This document shows, one piece after another, positions 17,701-25,352 of a stretch of DNA of 64,000 bases. Position numbers and translations under genes: made by a program. This stretch comes from an uncultured Lachnospiraceae bacterium (lineage in GTDB: Bacteria > Bacillota > Clostridia > Lachnospirales > Lachnospiraceae): positions 21,201-85,200 of the forward strand of contig CANPIM010000005.1 of NCBI GenBank assembly GCA_947574135.1. Direction: 5' to 3'. The notes beneath the pieces were generated by a model, which had not been told where the DNA came from, did no database searches, and was given only the letters and a program-made list of their open reading frames with translations. Numbering within the stretch: position 1 is the first letter of the stretch; the number at the start of each line of letters is the position of its first letter.

Positions 17701-20073
17701 GGTTTCTTCTTCCCCGGGAAGCGCAGATTCCTCTCCGCTTCCCTCACTCTCTACCTGTACCGGCTCCTCCTCCGGCCAAACAGGAATCGCATCCTCCTGA
17801 TTGCCTTCGGAAATATTTTCTTCGTCCTTTGCTTCCTTTACCGGCTTTGCATCCCCCTCCACATGAAAGATAATGCGAAAGGGGTCTGCCTCCTGTTCAA
17901 AGGAATTGGAAATATGAACCGTCCCATCCTCTTCTACCTGTGTTTTTTCCTCCTGGCTGTAGCCGATGGCTATCTCGGAGAAGCTCTCCATCTTAAAGGT
18001 GGTGCTGTTGTTCTTAGCCTTGCTTCCGTTCAGCTTTTCTGTGCCCTCTTCTGCAAAGTGTACAACCGTAATAGGCTTCCCTTCCGCCAGTCCATCTGCA
18101 TCCAGGAACTGAACAGCCACAGTCACCGGGGTCTCCGGCTCGATCTCCTGGCCATTCTCATCATAGAAGCCAATCTTAAGGAGCGCTCTCATGGAAGCAT
18201 CCTGGTCTCCCATCATCTCCCGATATTCTGCCTCCCGGCTGTCATAATGCTCTCCGTCACTGTCCGGTGTAATCTGCTCCACCAGAAGCTCCGCCTCCTC
18301 TGGAAGGTTGGCATCTGCATTATATCTGGCTACAACAATATAGTCGTCGCACGCAAAGGTCTTGCTGAACTCATAGGCCTCCAGCACCTCATACCCACAA
18401 ATCAGATTACCTTCCTCATCATAGCAGGCCTCCGTGTGTTCATGATCTGCCACTTCCTCAAAGCCACAAATCAGATTGTGGAATATATCATAGCAATTTG
18501 CATCATGCTCATGATCCTTCACACCCTCATAGCCACAGGTCAGATTGCCCTCCTCATCGTAGCAATTTCCGTCATGCTCATGGGCCTTCACGCCCTTATA
18601 GCCACAGGTCACATATCCGTTCTCATCGTAGCAGCTTCCGTCATGCTCATGATCTCTGGCATCCTCATAGCCACAGGTCAGGCTGCCGTCCTCTCCATAG
18701 CAATCTGCATCATGCTCGTGGGCTTCCTCCAGGCCGCAAATCAGATTTCCTTCCTCATCGTAGCAGCTCTCCCCATGAACATGGGCCGGCTTCTCCTCCA
18801 AGCCGCAGATCAGGTTTCCTTCCTCGTCATAGCAGCTCTCTCTGTGCACATGAGCCGTCTCTTCCAGGCCACAGATCAGGTTCCCTTCCTCGTCGTAGCA
18901 GCTCTCCTCATGGGTGTGGGCTGTCTCCTCCAGACCACAAATCAGGTTTCCTTCCTCATCGTAGCAGCTCTCCTTGTGTACATGAGCCGTTTCCTCAAGG
19001 CCACAAATCAGGTTTCCTTCCTCGTCATAGCAACTCTCCTCATGAATGTGATTCGTCTCTTCCTCATCCGTCACTTCCACAATTTCAAAGCAGTCCGCTG
19101 TATGGGTATGCTCCTCCAGCTGCAAAAGCCCACAGACAGGCAAACTTCCCTCTATAAACTCTCCGGTCTCCTCGTCAAAAGCACTCTCGTCATAGCAGCC
19201 GCCCTCGTCCACCAATGCTTCCTTATGGGTGTGCAGCTCCAGCTCTCCACAGATCTGTACCCACTCCGTCTCAAAGCATTCCTCCGTATGGGTATGACCG
19301 GAAACGCTCTCGCCCTCGGCCTCTTGGCAAATGATCACCTTATCTACGCCATAGCATTCTTCTCCATGTGTGTGCTCTTCCTTTTCGCATACAAAGGTGC
19401 TTTCAAAGCATTCCTCGCTGTGGGTATGACCAGGGTCCACCACAACTTCCTCTTGGATAATCTCTACGCCTGCTGCCTCTCCGCCGTCTCCTTCGGCTTC
19501 CTCTTCTGTTTCAGCAGCAACCGGAACCTCCCGGGTTTGTATTTCCACCACAGGCTCAGATTCCTCTAATCCGCAAATCGCTGTCTTAGAGTAGCATTCA
19601 TCATCATGTATGTGCTCTTCCAGCTCACATACTATGGTTTCCTTTTCCTCATAGCATGCATCTGTATGCTCATGGCCGTCGATACTTTCTGCCTCGGCCT
19701 CCTCACAAACCAGAATCTTCTGTTCCTCATAGCATGCATCCATGTGCTCATGAGGCTCTTTTTCTTCCAGGAGACATACCAGGTTACCATCCGCATCATA
19801 GCAGTCATCATTGTGAATATGTACCACAAAATCTGCATAACCGCAGGTCAGCGTCCCTTCCTCATCATAGCAGCCATCCACATGTGCATGCACCTCAAGC
19901 TGACATTTCAGCGTTTTTACCTTGCGGGTCATAGCCTGACCAGTGAGCATAAGCACACCCAGCGTTCCTGCCACCACCAGGACAGACAAGCATAATACGG
20001 TCTGCCGCCACCGTCTATTCTCTTTCTTCTTGCGCAAAATTCCCGCTGCCTGTTTTAATAAAGAAGATACCAT
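14773..20073 (-). CDS. Giant LPETG surface/tip pilin with His/Cys repeat region, acidic linkers, fibro-slime/PA14-like domain and Cna-like C-terminal domain
   Basis: 1766 aa; N-terminal TM signal; ~20 HxH...C(Y/F)...C units; NQFWPMDNAPTWGD...SFDVEFELTDDYVGPLNYYFFGDDDMWVFLEYPDG...ICDIGGVHQAAGEYVDL; terminus NLPETGGPGTTPYTMAGVLCILLGAGLMYRRKSGKG. Confidence 0.88.
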   Translation of the reverse strand: MVSSLLKQAAGILRKKKENRRWRQTVLCLSVLVVAGTLGVLMLTGQAMTRKVKTLKCQLEVHAHVDGCYDEEGTLTCGYADFVVHIHNDDCYDADGNLVCLLEEKEPHEHMDACYEEQKILVCEEAEAESIDGHEHTDACYEEKETIVCELEEHIHDDECYSKTAICGLEESEPVVEIQTREVPVAAETEEEAEGDGGEAAGVEIIQEEVVVDPGHTHSEECFESTFVCEKEEHTHGEECYGVDKVIICQEAEGESVSGHTHTEECFETEWVQICGELELHTHKEALVDEGGCYDESAFDEETGEFIEGSLPVCGLLQLEEHTHTADCFEIVEVTDEEETNHIHEESCYDEEGNLICGLEETAHVHKESCYDEEGNLICGLEETAHTHEESCYDEEGNLICGLEETAHVHRESCYDEEGNLICGLEEKPAHVHGESCYDEEGNLICGLEEAHEHDADCYGEDGSLTCGYEDARDHEHDGSCYDENGYVTCGYKGVKAHEHDGNCYDEEGNLTCGYEGVKDHEHDANCYDIFHNLICGFEEVADHEHTEACYDEEGNLICGYEVLEAYEFSKTFACDDYIVVARYNADANLPEEAELLVEQITPDSDGEHYDSREAEYREMMGDQDASMRALLKIGFYDENGQEIEPETPVTVAVQFLDADGLAEGKPITVVHFAEEGTEKLNGSKAKNNSTTFKMESFSEIAIGYSQEEKTQVEEDGTVHISNSFEQEADPFRIIFHVEGDAKPVKEAKDEENISEGNQEDAIPVWPEEEPVQVESEGSGEESALPGEEETGEEPTQPEEEAASGDDSQETEAPENTEDADQADDTEAGSIEGALEGEAAAEPSKALIDSKLKFHVEFLEEGSDLYEAVRKYVGESDESVTRRILQALKYSMTYDDVELDLSECTVTAEIIPNETLLAEVQELTGGEEQTAYSLMALGVSEDIQNDIRVKKLDDVELGEMPEDVISDDTASEETPHEESPVEMPADAETEETPDGAEGEGTPADAEPGEISGDETEEGGEVAGQGNEMISTGTAGNQMLTMTVPLKSNTMALADASTANPTFVVQYYAYAQIMEDREGYGSTSVNIIDTVKEGQAGVLNGAQLPDNNGLPRTRKMYLESAGVEYTAGWPVFNPVYKDKDSVDSLTKIYTADLYEYKEAAGGLDHINKFAKDGLNYDLYEVWVLNDTTQADSMSKDAWTVYSGDDIKKLVFRNNSETAEGEISVHITRDTVIRLVGRSNTEVNKNYPARFFDYDFTNGSIERGDNDENRNRKGINSTANYANTGYTANYGFGNNNSGTTGLQNDTLPGGTDYTNYINRAKTKPDGSTSPNTIIEKCFFGLVEPALSSAGLPVIKADAPDLFNPQNQNVIGKKEISGYSLNFDRDGDTYTLTSVSGSGGHAQNLNQFQQSNGKAWGTKPGDPVFTNQFWPMDNAPTWGDTANGHDPKFGTEDIYKKYHLISSDDGQLHNSFFGMSFDVEFELTDDYVGPLNYYFFGDDDMWVFLEYPDGSTKLICDIGGVHQAAGEYVDLWNYIQKPEDNLTNRDTTTGSDTEEDRVTPKYKLKFFYTERGASGSTCWMQFTLPSVNAVPVIDYTGNVKSTLTLGKTVEGEPTDQRFDFTIEFSGDAANIASNDYPYKIKNADGSFVESGDIRSGGTFKLGHGQTIEVFNLPDNTKYVIREKNHDGYEPDLGDKNTSGTITKDQTVEGNIDWKTDDIVDYINKEVEYNLPETGGPGTTPYTMAGVLCILLGAGLMYRRKSGKGGVGIS
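18370..19912 (-). repeat. Coding tandem repeat array (HxHxxxC[YF]...CG units; five near-identical units of ~22 aa around 18.74-19.06 kb)
   Basis: Direct reading of the translation: repeated (S)CYDEEGNLICGLEETAHVHKE and diverged relatives. Confidence 0.93.
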
Positions 20074-20101
20074 TGCGCTGCCTCCTCCCTTTATTTCTTC
20101 A

Positions 20102-20740
20102 TTAATTTATAAAACCTATTTCCGACAATGGCCAGACACAGAAAATAATCTTTCCGATTGCCATCTTGTTTTCTATACACCCAATCGCCTTATTCCGGCT
20201 GTCTACAGATACGGAGCGATGATCCCCCAGTACGAAAAACCGCCCCTCCGGCACCTGATAGGGAAGCGTAATATTGCAATCCCCCAGGGCCTTATCACTG
20301 ACATAGGGTTCATCCAGCAGCTCTCCGTCCACATAGACATTTCCGTCTGCATCAATATCCACCCATTGTCCCGCCGAAGCGATGACCCGTTTCAGCAAAA
20401 TATCATTTCCATAATAAAAGGCTATTACATCTCCCGTCTCGAAGCTGCCTCCGTTCAGGGCCAGAACAATATCTCCGTCGTGGAGCGTCTCCGTCATGGA
20501 GCTTCCGGATATCTGTAGTACCGGCAAAAGCAATACCGCCACCAACACCGCCGCCGCGGCTACCACCATCAGGGCTCCTATGGTGCTTTTTAATACCCTT
20601 TTGTATGAGCTTTTGTATTTTTCCCTTTGGAGCTCTCCTTCAATAAGATCGCTTGTAAGTGTGAACGTAAGCTCCTCTTGGGTTGTTGTTTCCTCCGCCG
20701 AAGCGGTTTCTGTCTGCGGGCTGGTCCGTGTTCCCTTCAT
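20102..20740 (-). CDS. lepB: Signal peptidase I
   Basis: ISGSSMTETLHDGDIVLALNGGSFETGDVIAFYYGNDILLKRVIASAGQWVDIDADGNVYVDGELLDE...FFVLGDHRSVSVDSRNKAIGCI. Confidence 0.93.
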   Translation of the reverse strand: MKGTRTSPQTETASAEETTTQEELTFTLTSDLIEGELQREKYKSSYKRVLKSTIGALMVVAAAAVLVAVLLLPVLQISGSSMTETLHDGDIVLALNGGSFETGDVIAFYYGNDILLKRVIASAGQWVDIDADGNVYVDGELLDEPYVSDKALGDCNITLPYQVPEGRFFVLGDHRSVSVDSRNKAIGCIENKMAIGKIIFCVWPLSEIGFIN

Positions 20741-21330
20741 GGCTCCCCTTCCTTCGGCACCCTCTCCGGTACCTCCTCCGCTATCTCCTCTGATGCCTCC
20801 TCAGGCATTTCTTCTGCAATCTCCTCTGTTTCATCCGGAATATCCTCTGCCATCTTCTCCGGCTCTGGCGTTTCCTCCGCCTTTTTTAACACCTCTATAG
20901 GCTGCTCACTGGCCGCCTTTCTTTTCAACAGCTTTGCCTCTACCTCTTCACTCCGCTGCCGGATATTTTCCAAATATAAATCTGCGGCGCTCTGGGCTGC
21001 CTCGAAGATCCCGCTAAGCTGCAGAGCCGCCTCTGCAATGGAGCCCGACCGTTCCATCCGAATCCTTCTGTCCTGCCGAAGTTTTTCCAGCGTGGACCGA
21101 AGCTCCCGAAGCTGTGTATCCTTTTTGTCCAAACGCCCCTTTAACTTATGAATCTGTGCATCTTTGCTGTTCAGCTTTGCCTTTAACCGTTCCGTAAGCT
21201 CTGTCTCCGCCTTCAGCTGCTCCTCTGTCCGGGTCAACTGCTGCCGAATCTGTTCTGCCTCCTGCACCTGTACCAGCAAAAGCTGGAGCACATCATGACG
21301 TTTCAGCTTGCGCAATTCTCTCTCTGTCAT
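20737..21330 (-). CDS. Coiled-coil protein, first gene of the pilus locus
   Basis: MTERELRKLKRHDVLQLLLVQVQEAEQIRQQLTRTEEQLKAE... heptad-rich; overlaps lepB start by 4 nt. Confidence 0.72.
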   Translation of the reverse strand: MTERELRKLKRHDVLQLLLVQVQEAEQIRQQLTRTEEQLKAETELTERLKAKLNSKDAQIHKLKGRLDKKDTQLRELRSTLEKLRQDRRIRMERSGSIAEAALQLSGIFEAAQSAADLYLENIRQRSEEVEAKLLKRKAASEQPIEVLKKAEETPEPEKMAEDIPDETEEIAEEMPEEASEEIAEEVPERVPKEGEP

Positions 21331-21418
21331 ATTGTCATCCCTGTCTTTGCCCGCGCTCCCCTCACAGTAAATCTCATAAGGCGAAGGCTGCGCTCTCTTT
21401 TACTATCATATCTTGTTT

Positions 21419-21447
21419 ACTCTATCACTTCCACAGGCATTTTGCAA
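21419..21447 (-). promoter_or_regulatory. Candidate sigma-A-type promoter for the pilus locus
   Basis: Minus strand: -35 TTGCAA (21447..21442), 17-bp spacer, -10 TAGAGT (21424..21419). Confidence 0.4.
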
Positions 21448-21451
21448 GGCT

Positions 21452-21502
21452 GGAATCCCTTCCAGGACCTCACCCCGGGTCCCTGGCCGGCAGCCGGATT
21501 CC
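21452..21502. promoter_or_regulatory. Inverted repeat abutting the candidate promoter
   Basis: GGAATCC-CTT-CCAGGACC...GGGTCCCTGG...GGATTCC, interrupted palindrome 4 bp upstream of the candidate -35. Confidence 0.4.
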
Positions 21503-21847
21503 TGACATTTCCCGTCACTGCTTCGAATTGTAATAACAGAATAACAGGCCGCACGTCACAGGAAGCGTCAAGACTTTCACAAAAAAAGGTTTTTTCCCGT
21601 TTTTTTTATACTTTTTTAATGGAAAAGTCTCTATGAGCCCCATTCCCTCATAATAAACATTATGCGGTTCATGCTGAGCTGCCACTGCTTTCTCCATGTA
21701 GCAGAAGAGGACCAGAGAGGCCTTTGCAAGAGCCAATGGAATGTTACTTTTTTCACAATTTCTGATATTCTAAAAAATACAAGAATTTTCCAATCCTTTA
21801 TACTTGATATCGGCGGGTTTGGGGAAATTATTAGAATAATTCGAGAA

Positions 21848-21913
21848 AAACCTCCCGTTTATGGAGAAATGTGGCAAAATCAGGCTTTCCTGCTTCCATA
21901 AAAAGGGAGGTTT
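21848..21913 (-). terminator. Long hairpin downstream of the YwgA-like gene, likely terminator
   Basis: AAACCTCCC..TTTATGGA ... TCCATAAA..GGGAGGTTT; minus-strand orientation ends in TTTTT. Confidence 0.5.
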
Positions 21914-21956
21914 GCTTAGAGCAAGCGTCAAAATAACAAATTTCAATTTTTCTCAT

Positions 21957-22499
21957 TCAAAAATGCAAAAAATGTTGTGCGTCCAAATCATGGTATGCTT
22001 CTAAGATTGTTTCATAGGTAAAATGAGGCTTTATTCTCCGAACGGCATTGCAAATTTCCTCCCTGGAACTTTCCCAGCCATTGTCATGATAGGATCGTGA
22101 CACATAAACAATAGTAGAATAGAGCTCCAGCTCCTTTGCGCTTTTTTCCCCGAAAGCCTGCACTACCCCGTCTATCTCGTTGCCATACAGAGAACGGATT
22201 TCTTTTAATTCCTCCAAATTCCTGTCATTATCAGTATTTGCACAGATCTGATAGCCGCTCATTTCATTTGAATAATTCACGGTAGAAATATGGATACACT
22301 CCACAAATTCCGCATACTCTATATCGCTCATTACTGTCTGACAGTAGGGGCCATAAGTATAGATCTCAAAGTCATAATCCAAAGGAAGGCCATATAAAGT
22401 CTGTAGCAGATACAAAAATTTCATCATCCCGGTTTTTCCGATATTTGGCTTTTTCTTTGCTATCTCGGTTATTAGGGCCATTCTTTCCTGGGTTCTCAT
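21957..22499 (-). CDS. YwgA-like / Panacea-fold-like protein (start at MRTQERM)
   Basis: KTGMMKFLYLLQTLYGLPLDYDFEIYTYGPYCQTVMSDIEYAEF resembles the YwgA/SocA-type N-terminus; immediately downstream of the HD gene. Confidence 0.6.
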   Translation of the reverse strand: MRTQERMALITEIAKKKPNIGKTGMMKFLYLLQTLYGLPLDYDFEIYTYGPYCQTVMSDIEYAEFVECIHISTVNYSNEMSGYQICANTDNDRNLEELKEIRSLYGNEIDGVVQAFGEKSAKELELYSTIVYVSRSYHDNGWESSREEICNAVRRIKPHFTYETILEAYHDLDAQHFLHF

Positions 22500-22516
22500 A
22501 CTCTCTCCTTGTCTTT

Positions 22517-23773
22517 TTACACTTTTTCTGCATAGAGCCGTTTCATTCTTGGCGCATTTACCATATGGCAAATAATCGGGGAAATGCTGCTTAATTCTTT
22601 TACATGATGAGACTTTTTATCACAAATTAAAATATCTTTATCAAGCTTATACCATTTGGTTTTAGCCTCATCCTCAAAAAAATCCCGCCCGCTTTTTTCA
22701 AGCTTTTCCCGTCGTTTGTTGAATTCTTCCTCTTCCTCCGTCTTTGGCAACAGGCTTGTCTCATATTCTTTCCTGTAATGAGTTCTGTTTAAAATAATAT
22801 CTCCATGTTTTTTTCCTAGTCCCTCTTTTATCTTCCCATACATAAACCAATCGTCCAGTTTTATATAATCATCCAAATGTTCCACTGTCGGATAGCAACC
22901 GCCTAAATCGGGATATATGGCATTCAGCACCTCCCTCACGGCACAGCTGACATGATAATCATAGGCCCTCCTGGTCTTATGAAAATAAACCTGCGTAAAC
23001 ATTTGATATCTGGCTAGTACAAGACTCTCCGCAATATGCCATCCCCCATCCTGAACAGCCAAAATCAAATCTCCTGTTTCCTGCATCTGACCGATATCAA
23101 TACAATTAATAAGCCGGTTTTTATCATATAGACCATAATTGACGCCTATATGCAGGGAATCCCGCAAAAGATAATCTGCCCGATCCGCGTCAAGCTGTCC
23201 TGAGATAATCCCTTTAAAGAGCAAAAGAATCCCCTGAAAAGAGGATTTTGTCGCGTCGCCAAGAAGAGCTGTCACCTCCTCTGCTTTAATCTGGTAATTT
23301 GCATTTATGGGGTGCTCTTCAATAATGTCACGAAAATATCTTTTTATGATAGCGACACTGTATTCTTCGTGATCATACCGCCTTTTTGTCTCAGTATCTT
23401 TCACTGGCATCAGGTTCTCACCAGTATGAGAGAAGGGAGCATGACCAATATCGTGAAGCAACGCAGCTAATCTTATAATTTTACGGTATCGGTCAACACC
23501 TCCTTTATTCAAAAGGTAACTCTCTGCTAACAGATCACGGGCACTCTTTTTACTAACAATACTATCATAAATATCCGTAGCCATTTGTGTCACGCCAATC
23601 GAATGCTCTAAACGGGTATGGGTAGCTCCCGGATAAGCCATATCCGTCAACGATAACTGTTTGATCCTTCGAAGTCTCTGATAAACAGGATTGTTTATAA
23701 TTTCCCACTCCTGCTCATCTAGCTGCACAAAGCCATAGACAACATCTCTAATCTCATGTATCAATCCTGTCAT
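22517..23773 (-). CDS. HD-domain phosphohydrolase (SAMHD1/dGTPase-like)
   Basis: VYGFVQLDEQEWEIINNPVYQRLRRIKQLSLTDMAYPGATHTRLEHSIGV...AALLHDIGHAPFSHTGE...QLDADRADYLLRDSLHIGVNYG. Confidence 0.9.
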   Translation of the reverse strand: MTGLIHEIRDVVYGFVQLDEQEWEIINNPVYQRLRRIKQLSLTDMAYPGATHTRLEHSIGVTQMATDIYDSIVSKKSARDLLAESYLLNKGGVDRYRKIIRLAALLHDIGHAPFSHTGENLMPVKDTETKRRYDHEEYSVAIIKRYFRDIIEEHPINANYQIKAEEVTALLGDATKSSFQGILLLFKGIISGQLDADRADYLLRDSLHIGVNYGLYDKNRLINCIDIGQMQETGDLILAVQDGGWHIAESLVLARYQMFTQVYFHKTRRAYDYHVSCAVREVLNAIYPDLGGCYPTVEHLDDYIKLDDWFMYGKIKEGLGKKHGDIILNRTHYRKEYETSLLPKTEEEEEFNKRREKLEKSGRDFFEDEAKTKWYKLDKDILICDKKSHHVKELSSISPIICHMVNAPRMKRLYAEKV

Positions 23774-23974
23774 TTTGTCCTGCGCCTCCTTTAAATTAAG
23801 GATATATTTATACTACTCTAATTCCCGTTAACTGTCAAGTTTTCATCGAACAAACATTCTTTATTATTTCTTGAAAACCTCTTGTATCTTCCCCCACTTT
23901 CTATTATAATATCGACGATTCCCATAGACGCCTCTATCCACAGGCGACCACCTATACAATACGCGGAGATCAGT

Positions 23975-25336
23975 ATGGAAAAGGATATGACCGCCGGAAG
24001 ACCGGCAAAAATTATTTTGGGTTTCACCCTTCCAATCTTTATTGGAAATGTTTTCCAGCAATTCTACAGCATGGTAGATACCATTATTGTGGGAAAATTC
24101 GTGGGGACTAAGGCTCTGGCGGCCGTGGGCTCCACCAACACCATTACCTTTTTGATCCTTGGATTTTTAATGGGGCTTACCGTGGGATTTACGGTGCTGA
24201 CCGCCCAGCGCTTTGGAGCCGGAGACCAGGAGGGTATCCGTCGTACTGTAAGCTCTGCGGCCATTCTATCGGGAATTATTTCTCTTATCATGACCGCAGT
24301 AAGCATTGCGGGCATGAAGCCCCTTCTGCGCTTTTTGCACACGCCAGAGGATATTTTTGTCGGGGCTTACACCTATGTAATCATTATCTGTGGGGGAATC
24401 TTTGCCCAGGTGCTATACAACCTGCTCTCCTGTGTGCTTCGGGCCCTGGGAAACAGCAAGACGCCTCTGTATTTTCTGATTCTGGCGGCTTTCTTAAATA
24501 TTGTGCTGGATTTGCTCTTTATTATTACCTTTGAGATGGGTGTGGCCGGCGCTGCCTGGGCCACGGTTATCTCCCAGGGGATTTCCGGAGCGCTGTGTCT
24601 TTTCTATATTATAAAGAAGGTTCCCCTTCTGCATCTGAGCCGTCATGACTGGAGGCCGGACGGGCATATTGCCCTGCTGCAGCTGCGGGTGGGCCTGCCC
24701 ATGGCCCTGCAATATTCCATTACAGCCGTGGGCGCCATGATGATGCAATCCTCCCTGAATCTTTTGGGCTCTCTGGCTGTGGCCGGCTTTACCGCAGCCA
24801 GCAAGGTGGAGCAGATTGTCACCCAGGGCTACGTGGCTATGGGCACCACCATGGCTACCTATTGCGCCCAGAATACAGGAGCCGGAGACGTCAAAAGGGT
24901 GCGCCAGGGCTTTCGGGCCGCCACCCGCATTGGCATTGTGTTTTCCATGGTGTCCGCCCTTTTGCTTCTCCTTGGGGGAAAATATATGACCTATCTGTTT
25001 GTATCGGAAAATGTGGAAGAGATTATGAGTTCTGTAGATTTATATCTGAGATGTACCATGATATTCTTTGTTCCCCTGGCTGTGGTGAATATCTACCGAA
25101 ACGGAATCCAGGGAATGGGCTTTGGACTGCTGCCTATGACGGCCGGTATTGCCGAGCTCATTGGCCGGGGCACGGCGGCCATGGTGGCCGCCCATTACCG
25201 GAGCTATCTGGGCGTGTGCCTGGCAAGTCCGTCTGCCTGGCTCCTGGCCGGTCTGCTCCTTCTGGCCATGTATTACTTTATCCTGCACCACTACTATAGG
25301 GAGCCCTTTCTGCTGAAAAATCGTGCCGTGGAATAG
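23975..25336 (+). CDS. MATE family efflux transporter (start at MEKDMTAGRPAKIILGF)
   Basis: PIFIGNVFQQFYSMVDTIIVGKFVGTKALAAVGSTNTITFLILGFLMGLTVGFTVLTAQRFGAGD and 12 TM-like segments. Confidence 0.95.
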   Translation: MEKDMTAGRPAKIILGFTLPIFIGNVFQQFYSMVDTIIVGKFVGTKALAAVGSTNTITFLILGFLMGLTVGFTVLTAQRFGAGDQEGIRRTVSSAAILSGIISLIMTAVSIAGMKPLLRFLHTPEDIFVGAYTYVIIICGGIFAQVLYNLLSCVLRALGNSKTPLYFLILAAFLNIVLDLLFIITFEMGVAGAAWATVISQGISGALCLFYIIKKVPLLHLSRHDWRPDGHIALLQLRVGLPMALQYSITAVGAMMMQSSLNLLGSLAVAGFTAASKVEQIVTQGYVAMGTTMATYCAQNTGAGDVKRVRQGFRAATRIGIVFSMVSALLLLLGGKYMTYLFVSENVEEIMSSVDLYLRCTMIFFVPLAVVNIYRNGIQGMGFGLLPMTAGIAELIGRGTAAMVAAHYRSYLGVCLASPSAWLLAGLLLLAMYYFILHHYYREPFLLKNRAVE

Positions 25337-25352
25337 AATTCTATTCCACGGC
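25325..25352. other. 28-bp perfect palindrome across two convergent stop codons (possible bidirectional terminator)
   Basis: GCCGTGGAATAGAA|TTCTATTCCACGGC. Confidence 0.65.

Noticed and set aside
17863-19569. 568-aa plus-strand ORF antisense to the tip pilin
   Set aside because: Mirror of the repeat-rich, stop-poor minus-strand coding region; no family motifs or RBS support.
18370-19912. Possible CRISPR-like array
   Set aside because: Units are in-frame coding repeats with no unique spacers; no cas genes.
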